DNA of 64,000 nucleotides from G965222335 sp965222335. GTDB taxonomy: Bacteria; Pseudomonadota; Gammaproteobacteria; Pseudomonadales; Halieaceae. Of the stretch, positions 52,398-61,443 are shown piece after piece; within the stretch, counting starts at the first letter, position 1; every line of letters begins with the position of its first letter. The stretch spans positions 2,666,001 through 2,730,000 of the forward strand of contig OZ244944.1 in the NCBI GenBank assembly GCA_965222335.1, given 5' to 3'. A program made the position numbers and the translations under genes. Under the pieces are notes generated by a model, which did not search any database, was not told where the DNA came from, and worked only from the letters and a program-made list of their open reading frames with translations.

Positions 52398-52796
52398 ATG
52401 GTTAGGCTAGACGTTGTTGTCACGTTTGGAACCTTCGATGTTCTCCACGTGGGTCACCTGCGCTTGCTGGAGCGTGCGCGAGCCCTCGGCGATCAGCTCA
52501 TTGTGGGAGTTTCAACCGATAAGCTCAACGAGGAAAAAAAGGGTAGAGCGCCCGTTTACAGCCAAGATCAACGCATCGAAATCATCAAGGCGCTTAGGTG
52601 TGTAGATTCTGCATTCTACGAGGAGTCTCTCGATTTAAAGCGGGAGTATATCGTTCGGTACAAAGCAGACTTACTTGTTATGGGTGACGACTGGCGTGGC
52701 AAGTTCGACGAGTTCTCGGATATCTGCGAAGTTGTTTACCTGGAGCGCACCCCTGCCATTTCCACAACGCAGGTAATAGAGCAGATACGCACCTAA
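52398..52796 (+). CDS. Glycerol-3-phosphate cytidylyltransferase-like protein (TagD family)
   Basis: A 132-residue nucleotidyltransferase with TFGTFDVLHVGHLRLLERA (HxGH motif), VSTDKLNEEKKGRAP and MGDDWRGKFDE, the last being characteristic of CDP-glycerol-forming TagD. It would make CDP-glycerol from CTP and glycerol 3-phosphate. The convergent gene overlapping its last four bases encodes a CDP-glycerol transferase-like protein, so the two probably serve the same polymer. Related family members use other alcohol phosphates. Confidence 0.88.
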   Translation: MVRLDVVVTFGTFDVLHVGHLRLLERARALGDQLIVGVSTDKLNEEKKGRAPVYSQDQRIEIIKALRCVDSAFYEESLDLKREYIVRYKADLLVMGDDWRGKFDEFSDICEVVYLERTPAISTTQVIEQIRT

Positions 52797-53953
52797 GCTT
52801 CCAGTCTCTTCAGCAGCTCATGTAACTGTTGCCTGGCGCAGTAGCCATTCCCTGCACTTCCATAGACTGCTTGTGATACTTTTTGAAAGCTATCTGGCGT
52901 TGTCTGATATTCTGCCCTGCAGGTGAGCGCGGTGCTCATGGCTTCAGCCAGCTGTGCAGTACTTCCCACAATCTCACCAAATCTGTACTTCGGTCCCAAA
53001 GTGAATCCATTTTTAAATGGTGGTTTCACATCCAGAAAAATGGTTGGTCTTGCTAGTGCGAGATAGTCGAAAGCGATGGAAGACCAGTCACAAATCAAAA
53101 CATCCACATGCAGTAGAAGTTCTTCGGTGTTGGCGTACTCTTTCATTGAGCAATACGTGACATTGGGTATTTCCGCTCTTGGAATCTGTGCATTCAAGTG
53201 GCTGCGAACCACGAGAGTCGCATTGTTCTCACCGCAAACTTGGCCCAGCCGTGTTAAGAAGGAGGTTTGTGTCTCCCCAAATGGGAAAAGCTCCCTCCCC
53301 TGGTCGTCCTGTCGCCAGGTTGGTGCATAGAGCACGATGCGGTGGTAAGGAGGAATTCCCAGGAGCGCCCTGAGGTCGTCCCGGGGTGTGTCACGCCGGA
53401 AAAGTTTGTCGACCCTTGCATAACCAATAGGAAGAACCCGGTCAGGGTCAAAGCCGAACTTCTCTACGTAGATATCCTTAAGTAGCGGGGAGGATACCCA
53501 AACCTCATCGTAGCGGTGTTGTAAGCGGAAGTCCTCTGGCACAAAACCCTTGAAGGGAATCCCGTGCCATACATCGATAAAGCGAATATCAGTCAGCGAA
53601 AGGAGTGGCTGCATCGCGTGCACGCCGTGGTCAGTGATGATGGCATGGCAGTTTCCCACCTTCAGCATGTCTATAGTTCGCGAGCATTGCAGAACGTTGA
53701 CCCCTGATTTACTAAGCTGCGCGCCGTACTCGGGGTCAAGCGATAGAAAATGTATCGACATACTGTCTTGGAAGTCTTTCTCCCACTCTTCATAGAGCGC
53801 CCGCAGGTTACCAGAAAGCTGGTGGCCGTAGAGAACCACCACGGGCTTGGCAGGCTTACGCATAAATGGTCTGCACATGCAGGCCAGAAATGTGTTGAAC
53901 GCCTGCACAGCAAGCAAGAGCAGGTGTTTAGGATCGCTCCGATCAATCTTCAC
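52793..53953 (-). CDS. CDP-glycerol glycerophosphotransferase-family protein
   Basis: A 386-residue TagB/TagF-type transferase. WHGIPFKG, VSSPLLKDIYVEKFGF, ILYAPTWR and CDWSSIAFDYLAL are the conserved segments. The WHG His and the late HxD/S-S residues form the active site of this family. An N-terminal hydrophobic stretch may bind the membrane. It adds glycerol phosphate to a lipid-linked or glycan acceptor. It is coupled to the upstream epimerase gene by a four-base overlap. Confidence 0.88.
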   Translation of the reverse strand: MKIDRSDPKHLLLLAVQAFNTFLACMCRPFMRKPAKPVVVLYGHQLSGNLRALYEEWEKDFQDSMSIHFLSLDPEYGAQLSKSGVNVLQCSRTIDMLKVGNCHAIITDHGVHAMQPLLSLTDIRFIDVWHGIPFKGFVPEDFRLQHRYDEVWVSSPLLKDIYVEKFGFDPDRVLPIGYARVDKLFRRDTPRDDLRALLGIPPYHRIVLYAPTWRQDDQGRELFPFGETQTSFLTRLGQVCGENNATLVVRSHLNAQIPRAEIPNVTYCSMKEYANTEELLLHVDVLICDWSSIAFDYLALARPTIFLDVKPPFKNGFTLGPKYRFGEIVGSTAQLAEAMSTALTCRAEYQTTPDSFQKVSQAVYGSAGNGYCARQQLHELLKRLEA

Positions 53954-55023
53954 TGCTGAAGAGTGTTCACGATTATCATGCTTGGTGAGGTGGAAAACTG
54001 TTCTGGCGGCAAACTGTACTCGGTCAAGTGCTCTATCACTTGCATCATCCGCTCAAAATCGTAATTGCACACCACCGCATTCCCCCCAATCCCCTCCTGC
54101 CGCTCGGTCGCCGAACGCATGATAATGCACGGTTTGGCGAGGTAGTGGCACTCTTCCTGGTTGCTGCCGCCGTCGGTGATCACGAAGCTCGATTGCCTTA
54201 CCAGCTTGATGAACTGGAAGTAGCTGTACCGTGGTCTCAACTCAATGCCCGGGCAACTCTCCAGTCGGCTCCTCAGGCCAAATTGCGCCAGTTTCTTTTC
54301 GGTGGGCTTATGCAGTATGAAAACAAGTGGCGTGGTTTCACTGGCGCGGACCAGCAGTTCCACGATCTCCGTGAGCTTTGCTTTGGAGAAGATATTCTCG
54401 AATCGGTGAATGGATACCAGGCCGTAGGGTGTGTCGGGCAGGTCGATGTCCGCTCCCGCCACGGCGCTCTCGCTCAGGCGCAGCGCGTCGAGTAGCGTGT
54501 TGTGAATCGTGTTGATTTTTTCCCCGCGGTACTTCTCCAGGTTGGCGACGGCCCAGTCGCCAGGCGCAAAGTAGATCTGGCAAAGGCGAAAAGTGAGTAG
54601 CCGGGTGATCTCCTCGGGAAAAGGATGGAATAGGTTGAATGAGCGCAGCCCGGATTCAACGTGGGCTGCCTTTTGACCGGAGAGCCGCGCCAGTATTGCC
54701 CCCAATAGCGTGGAGAACGTGTCGCCGTGCACCAGGACGACGCCGCCTTTGTCACCCTGCCAGAGTTTCTCCCTGTTCCTGAGCGTCTCTACGATCAGCC
54801 TGAGGCTCCACCAGGCCATTTGCAGAATGCCGGTGATGTCCTTGCCTTCATACAGGGTGATGTCCGGCGCCTTGATCCCGAACTCTTCCCGAATGTCGTC
54901 CACGGTCGCCTGGTGCTGGCCGCTGAAGATAAAGTTGTAGTCGATTTCCCGGTCCTGGAGCTCGCGCATGACCGGCGCCATTTTTATGAGCTGGGCCTTG
55001 GTGCCGAGGAAAACGTGAATCAT
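53950..55023 (-). CDS. UDP-N-acetylglucosamine 2-epimerase-family protein
   Basis: A 357-residue GT-B-fold enzyme. VLVHGDTFSTLLGA, HVESGLRSFN, HPFPEEITR and TDGGSNQEE are family hallmarks. The usual GTRPEAIKM at the N-terminus reads GTKAQLIKM, losing the Arg and Glu near the UDP site. It could be a WecB/MnaA epimerase or a NeuC hydrolysing epimerase; in the second case it would supply ManNAc or a related sugar to the NeuB-like fusion. Last island gene, 27 bases from dxs. Confidence 0.85.
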   Translation of the reverse strand: MIHVFLGTKAQLIKMAPVMRELQDREIDYNFIFSGQHQATVDDIREEFGIKAPDITLYEGKDITGILQMAWWSLRLIVETLRNREKLWQGDKGGVVLVHGDTFSTLLGAILARLSGQKAAHVESGLRSFNLFHPFPEEITRLLTFRLCQIYFAPGDWAVANLEKYRGEKINTIHNTLLDALRLSESAVAGADIDLPDTPYGLVSIHRFENIFSKAKLTEIVELLVRASETTPLVFILHKPTEKKLAQFGLRSRLESCPGIELRPRYSYFQFIKLVRQSSFVITDGGSNQEECHYLAKPCIIMRSATERQEGIGGNAVVCNYDFERMMQVIEHLTEYSLPPEQFSTSPSMIIVNTLQQ

Positions 55024-55050
55024 GCGCCCGGGGTTTGCTTGTGGGGACGT

Positions 55051-57063
55051 CTAGGAATTGTGCGTCCCGCTGCCCGCCTTGGCGGGCACTACCTGCGGTG
55101 ATTCAGCTGCGATGCCGCGCGCCGGCTCCTGCCAGCTGATGGGTGGGGTGATCCGGCCGCGGATGCTCTGCAGAATCGCATCGGCATCCAGTCCCGCCTC
55201 ATGCAACTGCTCCCCCTGCGACCCATGGTCAATAAACCGGTCCGGAATCCCCAGGATCAACAGCTCTGCATCCAGGCGCTGCGCGGCCAGGTATTCGCCC
55301 ACCGCCGAACCCGCGCCGCCGGCGGCGACGTTGTCTTCGACGGTCACCAGCAGTTCGTGGCTATTGGCCAGCTCGGTGATGCGCGCCTCATCCAGCGGTT
55401 TCACCCAGCGCATGTCCACCACCGTGGCGTCGAGCTGCTCCGCTGCTTCTAACGCCACGGGCAGCAGGGTGCCAAAGCTGAGGATCGCCACGCGCTCGCC
55501 TTGGCGCACGGTCACGGCCGTGCCGATCTCCATGCCGGTCATCTCGCTGGCGATGATGGCACCCGGGCCGGTGCCCCGGGGGTAGCGCACGGCGCTGGGG
55601 CCGGTGTGGTGGTAGGCGCTGTAGAGCATCTGCCGGCACTCGTTCTCGTCCGAGGGGGCGCCGATCACCATGTTGGGGATGCAGCGCAGGTAGCTGAGGT
55701 CGAAGGCGCCGTGGTGGGTGGGGCCGTCCTGGCCTACGAGGCCGGCGCGGTCGATGGCGAAGGTCACGTCCAGGTTCTGCAGGGCCACGTCGTGGATCAG
55801 CTGGTCGTAGCCGCGCTGCAGGAAGGTGGAGTAGATCGCCACCACCGGTTTCAGGCCGTCGCAGGCCATGCCCGCGGCGAGGGTCACCGCGTGCTGCTCG
55901 GCGATGGCGACGTCGTAATAGCGGTCGGGGAAGCGCCGGGCGTAGTCGACCATGCCGCTGCCCTCGCACATGGCGGGGGTAATGCCCACCAGGCGCGGTT
56001 CCTGTTCCGCTATGTCGCAGATCCAGCGGCCGAACACATCCTGGTATTTGAGTCTCTTGGGCGCCTTGGCCACCGCCGGGGGTGCGGGTTGCGGGCCCTT
56101 GGGTGCGGCCGGCTGAGGTGTCTCCTTGGCCTTTGCCTCGATCTTGTTGATCGCGTGGTAGCCCACGGGGTCGGTTTCCGCCGGGCCGAAGCCCTTGCCC
56201 TTCATGGTGCGAATATGCAGGAACTGGGGGCCGTCCAGCTCTTTCATGTTCTGCAGGGTCTGCACCAGCTGCGGCAGGTCGTGGCCGTCCAAGGGGCCGA
56301 TGTAGTGCCAGCCCAGCTCCTCGAACAGGGTGCCGGGGGCGACCATGCCCTTCATGTGTTCCTCGGTGCGCTTGGCCAGCTCCCAGGCGGGGCGGATTTT
56401 CTCCAGCACCCGCTTGGAGCCCTCGCGCATCGCAATGTAAGTCTTGCTGGCCCAGATCTTGGCAAAGTAGCTGGCCAGGCCGCCCTGGTTGTGGCCGATG
56501 GACATCTGGTTGTCGTTCAGTACCACCAGCATGTTGGGGCGCTCGTGGCCGGCGTGGGCCAGGGCCTCGATCGCCATGCCGCCGGTAATTGCGCCGTCGC
56601 CGATCACCGCCACCACCTCACGCTTCAGTCCCTGCTGCTTCGCCGCCAGGGCCATGCCCATGGCCGCAGAGATGCTGGTGGAGGAGTGGCCCACGCCAAA
56701 GGTGTCGTACTCGCTCTCGCTGCGCTTGGGAAAGCCCGCGAGCCCGCCCGCCTGGCGCATGCTGTGCATCTGCTGCATGCGACCGGTAAGGATCTTGTGC
56801 GGATAGGTCTGGTGGCCCACGTCCCACACGATGCGGTCGTGGGGCGTGTTGTACACGTGGTGCAGGGCGATGGTCAGCTCCACCACCCCGAGGCCCGCGC
56901 CGAAGTGGCCGCCGGTCTGGCCCACGGTATAAAGCAGGTAGGCGCGCAGCTCTTCCGCCAGGGTTTCCAGCTGGTGTTCGTTGAAGCCGTGCAGGGGCGC
57001 GCCCTGGTCGATGGCGCTCAGCAGGGGCGTGTGCGGTTCCTTCACGGGGATTTCTTGCAGCAT
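55051..57063 (-). CDS. dxs: 1-Deoxy-D-xylulose-5-phosphate synthase
   Basis: The ATG at 57063 (MLQEIPVKEPHTPLLSAID) gives 670 residues. GHFGAGLGVVELT, the thiamine-binding VIGDGAITGGMAIEAL...NDNQMSIGHN, and AIAEQHAVTLAAGMAC with its catalytic Glu are intact. It makes the first committed intermediate of the MEP isoprenoid pathway. Two oddities: an Ala/Pro/Lys-rich insert at about residues 330-352 between domains I and II, and a tail VVPAKAGSGTHNS encoded by a palindromic repeat. Its usual neighbour ispA lies about 13 kb away. Confidence 0.96.
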   Translation of the reverse strand: MLQEIPVKEPHTPLLSAIDQGAPLHGFNEHQLETLAEELRAYLLYTVGQTGGHFGAGLGVVELTIALHHVYNTPHDRIVWDVGHQTYPHKILTGRMQQMHSMRQAGGLAGFPKRSESEYDTFGVGHSSTSISAAMGMALAAKQQGLKREVVAVIGDGAITGGMAIEALAHAGHERPNMLVVLNDNQMSIGHNQGGLASYFAKIWASKTYIAMREGSKRVLEKIRPAWELAKRTEEHMKGMVAPGTLFEELGWHYIGPLDGHDLPQLVQTLQNMKELDGPQFLHIRTMKGKGFGPAETDPVGYHAINKIEAKAKETPQPAAPKGPQPAPPAVAKAPKRLKYQDVFGRWICDIAEQEPRLVGITPAMCEGSGMVDYARRFPDRYYDVAIAEQHAVTLAAGMACDGLKPVVAIYSTFLQRGYDQLIHDVALQNLDVTFAIDRAGLVGQDGPTHHGAFDLSYLRCIPNMVIGAPSDENECRQMLYSAYHHTGPSAVRYPRGTGPGAIIASEMTGMEIGTAVTVRQGERVAILSFGTLLPVALEAAEQLDATVVDMRWVKPLDEARITELANSHELLVTVEDNVAAGGAGSAVGEYLAAQRLDAELLILGIPDRFIDHGSQGEQLHEAGLDADAILQSIRGRITPPISWQEPARGIAAESPQVVPAKAGSGTHNS
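55071..55088 (-). repeat. Palindromic repeat forming the 3' coding end of dxs
   Basis: TGCCCGCC, TT and GGCGGGCA form a perfect 8-bp stem within the last codons of dxs. The reading PAKAG is the familiar product of dispersed palindromes that extend C-termini in many proteobacteria. Confidence 0.7.
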
Positions 57064-57145
57064 GGGCTGAAGTCTAGCGCATTTTAAGCCCCGGGGGCAT
57101 GGGGCAGGGGGGCTATCGCGAGTTTCCCGCAAGCGCCGTCAGGCG

Positions 57146-57880
57146 CTAGTTGGGCGCGTAGTCCTCGGGGTAATCCTTGCGCAGCTGGTCGCGCAGCATC
57201 AGGCTCAGGCGCAGGTAGCCGCGCTCGCTGAGCTGCACCCCGTCGCTCCAGAAGTTGGCGGGGTCTGGTGCGCCGCTGGCATCGGCCAGCAGGGGGTTGG
57301 GGTCCAGTAGCACCAGCCGCGGGCTGTTGGCCGCGCGTCTCGCTACCCGCTGCCTGGCGTCGTCGATGGCCTTGTGGTCCTGCGGGTAGAGGGGGGTCTT
57401 GATCGGCGCAAACACATAGAAACGGCGTGTGCTGTCCTGGGTGGTGCACAGCGATACCAGCTCTGCGACCTTGTCATCGAAGTCCTGGCCGTTTTTGCTG
57501 TCCCGCAAGCGGAACTCGCTGTTGCCGGGCAGGAACACCACGGTCTGGGGGCGGTAAAAGCTGATCAGGCGTTCGTGGAAGTGGATGATGTCCTCCACGA
57601 TCGCCTGGCCCAGGGGGCGCATGAGCACGGGTTTGGGCGCCGCCAGGTCCTCCAGGCCCTCCCACAGGGATACCCGGCGGCCACCGACCACCACGATCGG
57701 CTTCTCCGGCAGGGACATCCGCTCGTCGGCGCGGATGTAGGCGTCCATGTCGTCCTGCCAGGCCGCCGGCGAGTCATCCAGGATGGTGACGGCCTCCCGG
57801 CTGAGGAGGATAACCAGATGAATCAGTGGCAACACCAGCAGCACCGCGCAGAAAGCGCGGATTGTTTTCCAGGAGTACAT
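57146..57880 (-). CDS. Membrane-anchored SGNH-hydrolase-like protein
   Basis: The ATG at 57880 (MYSWKTIRAF) has CGGAG upstream; the long open frame before it overlaps the divergent gene. One N-terminal membrane helix (about residues 8-26) is followed by a 215-residue periplasmic domain. KPIVVVGGRRVSLWEG at the start, VVFLPGNSEF in the middle and FWSDGVQLSERGYLRLS near the end are in the order of SGNH blocks I, III and V, but block I lacks the usual GDS and block V has DGVQLS where DxxH is expected. It may be an inactive or divergent SGNH esterase of polysaccharide acylation. Weak assignment. Confidence 0.6.
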   Translation of the reverse strand: MYSWKTIRAFCAVLLVLPLIHLVILLSREAVTILDDSPAAWQDDMDAYIRADERMSLPEKPIVVVGGRRVSLWEGLEDLAAPKPVLMRPLGQAIVEDIIHFHERLISFYRPQTVVFLPGNSEFRLRDSKNGQDFDDKVAELVSLCTTQDSTRRFYVFAPIKTPLYPQDHKAIDDARQRVARRAANSPRLVLLDPNPLLADASGAPDPANFWSDGVQLSERGYLRLSLMLRDQLRKDYPEDYAPN

Positions 57881-58076
57881 GCTCCGGGCCCCGGTAGTCC
57901 TTATGTTTTTGAGTGTGTCGTAAATGGCGGGGGGTGGCAATCTTCCGGCGTCGTCCTTGCCGGCGCCTGTGACGCTGTTCTCGCTTGTGGGGGCTGCCGG
58001 GAGCGCGCTTGTGACGCGTTTCTCAGCTTTTGTGCCTATTATTATGCAAACGCAGCGTTCGGTGTAGCATTCACGC

Positions 58077-59288
58077 ATGATTTACCAGCGCCACATACCT
58101 CGCGACGAGCTGTTCTCCGCCCAGCTGGAGATGCTGATGCAGAATGGTCGCGTCGCCACTATCAGCGCCAACATGCTTGGCGTGATGGCGACCCTGGTGC
58201 TGTTCTGGCAGTTCGTGGAGATCAGCTACCTGCTGATCTGGGCCTGCCTGGTGCTGATCATGCTGCTGGCCCGCTCCCTCTACATGAGCAATGCCCTGGT
58301 GGAGCGCCGCTACCAGGAGAGGCCGCGGCGGGTGTACTGGCAGCTGCTGGTGGGCGCGATGATTACCGGGGCCGTGTGGTCCAGCGCCTACATCGTTGCC
58401 AGCTACCTGGTGCCGGAAACCCTGCAGTACGTGTTCCTGCTTCTCATCTTTATGGTCATCACCCTGTCCATGGGCGTCACCCTGGCCCTGCGCGAGTATT
58501 TTATCGCCCACCTGTTTACCTCCCTGTGGCCGATCAGCTGGTGGTGCATGGCCAACTACTGGGACCAGCCCCACAACCTGCTGGTGGGGCTGTTCACCCT
58601 GGGAGTGTGCGCGGTGCTGCTGGTCGTCAGCAACCGGGTGTACCTGTCTTTTCGCAATATGATCGCGCTCAACTGGGAGCGGGAAACCATGTCCCGGGAG
58701 CTGGGGGACCTCACCGGCTCGCTGCGGGACCGCAACCGCCAGCTGCGGGATGCCCGGCGCCAGCTCACCGACCTCGCCAACGTGGACGAGCTCACCGGCC
58801 TGGGTAACCGGCGCCTGGTGAACAAGGTGCTCAGGGAAGAGATCAACCGGGCCAAGCGGAACCAGGGCGAGCTCGCGGTGATCATGCTGGATGTGGATTA
58901 CTTCAAGCCCTATAACGACACCTACGGCCACCCGGCGGGAGATGTGGTGCTGCAGCGCCTGGCGGACCTGATGCAGCGGGCCACGGCCCGGGCCGGAGAG
59001 GTGGTGGCCCGCTACGGCGGTGAGGAATTCATGCTGATCCTGCCCGGCGCCAGCGAGCCCTCGGCCATGCGCACCGCGGAGCGGCTGCGGGAGCTGGTGC
59101 TGAAGGAGCGCATTCCCCACGGCAAGTCCGAGGTCTCGGACTTCATCACCGTGAGCCAGGGGGTGGTGTCGGTGGAGCCGGATGGCGAGCTCGAGCCCGG
59201 GGATATCATCAAGATGGCCGACAGCGCCCTGTACGAGGCCAAGCATTCGGGGCGCAATGCGATCACCCTGTTCGAGCACGCGTTCTAG
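58077..59288 (+). CDS. Membrane diguanylate cyclase (GGDEF)
   Basis: A 403-residue protein. Six hydrophobic segments (about residues 30-200) resemble the MASE-type sensor regions, followed by a coiled coil (LRDRNRQLRDARRQLTDL) and a GGDEF domain. The active site is RYGGEEF and the metal motif MLDVDYFKPYNDTYGH, so c-di-GMP synthesis is expected. No RxxD inhibitory site lies in the five residues before GGEEF, so feedback control is probably absent. The PilZ protein at 15201 is a possible receiver. Confidence 0.92.
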   Translation: MIYQRHIPRDELFSAQLEMLMQNGRVATISANMLGVMATLVLFWQFVEISYLLIWACLVLIMLLARSLYMSNALVERRYQERPRRVYWQLLVGAMITGAVWSSAYIVASYLVPETLQYVFLLLIFMVITLSMGVTLALREYFIAHLFTSLWPISWWCMANYWDQPHNLLVGLFTLGVCAVLLVVSNRVYLSFRNMIALNWERETMSRELGDLTGSLRDRNRQLRDARRQLTDLANVDELTGLGNRRLVNKVLREEINRAKRNQGELAVIMLDVDYFKPYNDTYGHPAGDVVLQRLADLMQRATARAGEVVARYGGEEFMLILPGASEPSAMRTAERLRELVLKERIPHGKSEVSDFITVSQGVVSVEPDGELEPGDIIKMADSALYEAKHSGRNAITLFEHAF

Positions 59289-59295
59289 GTTTGGC

Positions 59296-59700
59296 CTAAT
59301 CCCCCGGCATTTCCTTGAACCGGTGAATCTGGCGCCGCTGCTTCTTGGTGGGGCGGTGGGCCGGGCGGTCTATCATGCCACCGGCGGCCTTGCGCGCGGC
59401 GGCTTCCGCCTCGCGTTTTTTCAATGAGGCATCGGTCTCGCGATACAGGGCCTGGGCCTCGGGCGCGCCCCGGCGTTGGTCCGACAGCGCCTCCACGATC
59501 ACTTCCTTCATATCCCAACCCTGGCGGATCTGTAGCCGGTCTCCCACGCCCACTTCCTTGGAGACCTTCACCCGGTTGCCGTCCAGCTGGACTTTGCCGC
59601 CCTCGATTGCCGCCTTGGCCAGGCTGCGGGTCTTGAAAAAGCGCGCGGCCCACAGCCATTTGTCCAGGCGCAGGCGGCTGATGGCGGGGGCGTCGCTCAC
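59296..59700 (-). CDS. hslR: Heat-shock protein 15 (ribosome-associated S4-domain protein)
   Basis: A 134-residue S4-like RNA-binding protein: RLDKWLWAARFFKTRSLA and GKVQLDGNRVKVSKEV match Hsp15. The C-terminus is basic (RPTKKQRRQIHRFK). It rescues 50S subunits carrying blocked nascent chains. It overlaps the upstream yrfG gene by four bases, the usual pair. Confidence 0.95.
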   Translation of the reverse strand: MSDAPAISRLRLDKWLWAARFFKTRSLAKAAIEGGKVQLDGNRVKVSKEVGVGDRLQIRQGWDMKEVIVEALSDQRRGAPEAQALYRETDASLKKREAEAAARKAAGGMIDRPAHRPTKKQRRQIHRFKEMPGD

Positions 59701-60359
59701 GGGCGCACCCCGGGCATGATCTCATCGAAGTGGTGAATTCCGGGGAAGCGGGTGTCGATGCGCTTCTGGCGCTGGCTGTCGGGCTGCAGCAGGGTCAGCA
59801 AATGGGCGATGCCGTAATCGTGGGCCGCCTGCAGCACCGACTCGGTGTCGTCGATCAGCAGGGTGCGGGCCGGGTCGAAGGGGTGCAGGTCCTGCAGCTT
59901 GTGCCAGAAGGCGGGATCTTCCTTCGCCGCCTCCAGCTCGTGTGACACCACCATGCGCTGGAACCACGCCCGCAGGTCCACCTGGCTCATCTTGATATCC
60001 AGGGTCTTGCGGTGGGCGTTGGTGACCATCAGTACCTCGCAGGGCCCGTCGCGCAGGGCCTGCAGGAACTCCAGGGCGTAGGGCCGCAGGCGGATCATGT
60101 GCCGCAGCTCCTGCTTGAGGGCGGGGATGTCCATTTCCAGCTGGGCGGTCCAGTAATCCAGGGAGTACCAGTCCAGGGTGCCCTGGTTCTGGCTGATGCG
60201 CGCCAGCAGGGTCTCGGTGGCCTCCGCCTCGGGCAGGCCGTGCTTGCGGGCCCAGGCCCGCGGCACGTGCTCGGTCCAGAACACGTTGTCGAAATGCAGG
60301 TCCAGCAGGGTGCCGTCCATGTCCAGCAATACGGTGTCGATGGCGTCCCAGTCGATCAT
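59697..60359 (-). CDS. yrfG: HAD-family GMP/IMP nucleotidase (YrfG-like)
   Basis: A 220-residue HAD phosphatase. LLDMDGTLLDLHFDNVFW is motif I and the family-specific start; VTNAHRKTL is motif II; LLIDDTESVL motif IV. YrfG hydrolyses GMP and IMP. Transcribed with hslR as in E. coli, with overlapping ATGA. Confidence 0.92.
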   Translation of the reverse strand: MIDWDAIDTVLLDMDGTLLDLHFDNVFWTEHVPRAWARKHGLPEAEATETLLARISQNQGTLDWYSLDYWTAQLEMDIPALKQELRHMIRLRPYALEFLQALRDGPCEVLMVTNAHRKTLDIKMSQVDLRAWFQRMVVSHELEAAKEDPAFWHKLQDLHPFDPARTLLIDDTESVLQAAHDYGIAHLLTLLQPDSQRQKRIDTRFPGIHHFDEIMPGVRP

Positions 60360-60485
60360 GTGGTCTCGAGGAGCGTGTCCCGTGGCGCGAATTCAGGCGT
60401 GCATTATGACGCTAATGGGCGCCTGTCTCCATGCCCCGCCGGGTGGTGATGTTATAGTGGTGCGTTTCCAGGCCCGGGAGCGGAT

Positions 60486-61355
60486 GTGTCGGAACTTGCC
60501 AAGCTGGTAAACCCCCTGTTGGACCTGTGCTATCGCGCGGGGGAGGCGATCTGCGCCCATTATCATGCCCCGGGGGACGTCGCGGTGAAGTCGAAACGGG
60601 ACGATTCGCCCCTGACCCGGGCGGACCTCGATTCCCACGTGATCCTGCGCGACGGCCTGCCGGTCCTGGCCGGGGAGCTGCCGGTGCTGTCGGAGGAGTC
60701 CTCCCCGGAACAGAAGGCGCGCCGTCACGACTGGTCGCGCTTCTGGCTGGTGGACCCGCTGGACGGGACCAAGGAGTTCGTTGCCGGCACCGGCGAGTTC
60801 ACCATCAATATTGCCCTGGTGGATGCCCACCGCCCGGTGCTGGGCCTGCTTTACCTGCCGCTGAAACACACGGCCTATATCGGCATTCCGGGCCAGTTTG
60901 CGCGCCGCTACACCTGGGACGGTGACGCCGGCTGGTCGGCGGCGGACATCAGCACCCGCCCTCTGCGCGACCGCGCGCCGCTGGCAGTGCTCGCCAGTCG
61001 CCGTCACCGGGGGCGCGAGCTAGGCGCCTGCCTGGACTGGCTGGAAGTCCACTGGGGTCCGCTGGAGCGCCACAATAGCGGCAGCGCCCTCAAGTTCTGC
61101 GACCTCGCCGAGGGCGCGGGCGATTTCTACCCCCGTTTTTCCCCCTGCTGCGAGTGGGACGTGGCGGCGGGGCAGGCCCTGCTGGAGGCCGCCGGCGGTG
61201 CCATCCTGGGCCTCGATGGCGAGCCCCTGCGTTACAACGCCCGCGACTCGCTGCTGAGCCCCTATTTCCTCGCCATGGGCGACCCCCACCACGGCCTGTG
61301 GCGGCGCCTGCAGGCGGCCCTGCCGGACTTCAGCGGCCTAAGCGTGCAACATTGA
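60486..61355 (+). CDS. cysQ: 3'(2'),5'-Bisphosphate nucleotidase
   Basis: GTG start (MSELAKLVNPLLDLC) giving 289 residues. The lithium-sensitive phosphatase motifs are SKRDDSPLTRAD, LSEESS, VDPLDGTKEFV and CCEWDVAAGQALLEAAGG. It degrades PAP from sulphate assimilation. A nearby ATG two bases upstream is in another frame. Confidence 0.93.
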   Translation: MSELAKLVNPLLDLCYRAGEAICAHYHAPGDVAVKSKRDDSPLTRADLDSHVILRDGLPVLAGELPVLSEESSPEQKARRHDWSRFWLVDPLDGTKEFVAGTGEFTINIALVDAHRPVLGLLYLPLKHTAYIGIPGQFARRYTWDGDAGWSAADISTRPLRDRAPLAVLASRRHRGRELGACLDWLEVHWGPLERHNSGSALKFCDLAEGAGDFYPRFSPCCEWDVAAGQALLEAAGGAILGLDGEPLRYNARDSLLSPYFLAMGDPHHGLWRRLQAALPDFSGLSVQH

Positions 61356-61443
61356 GGCGCCCGCCGGGGGACTGCTTGTATCGGCAATCAAATCGGGTAT
61401 AGAGTGGCAGCTTGCCCAAGATGGGCTTGTCACTGGAGTTGGA

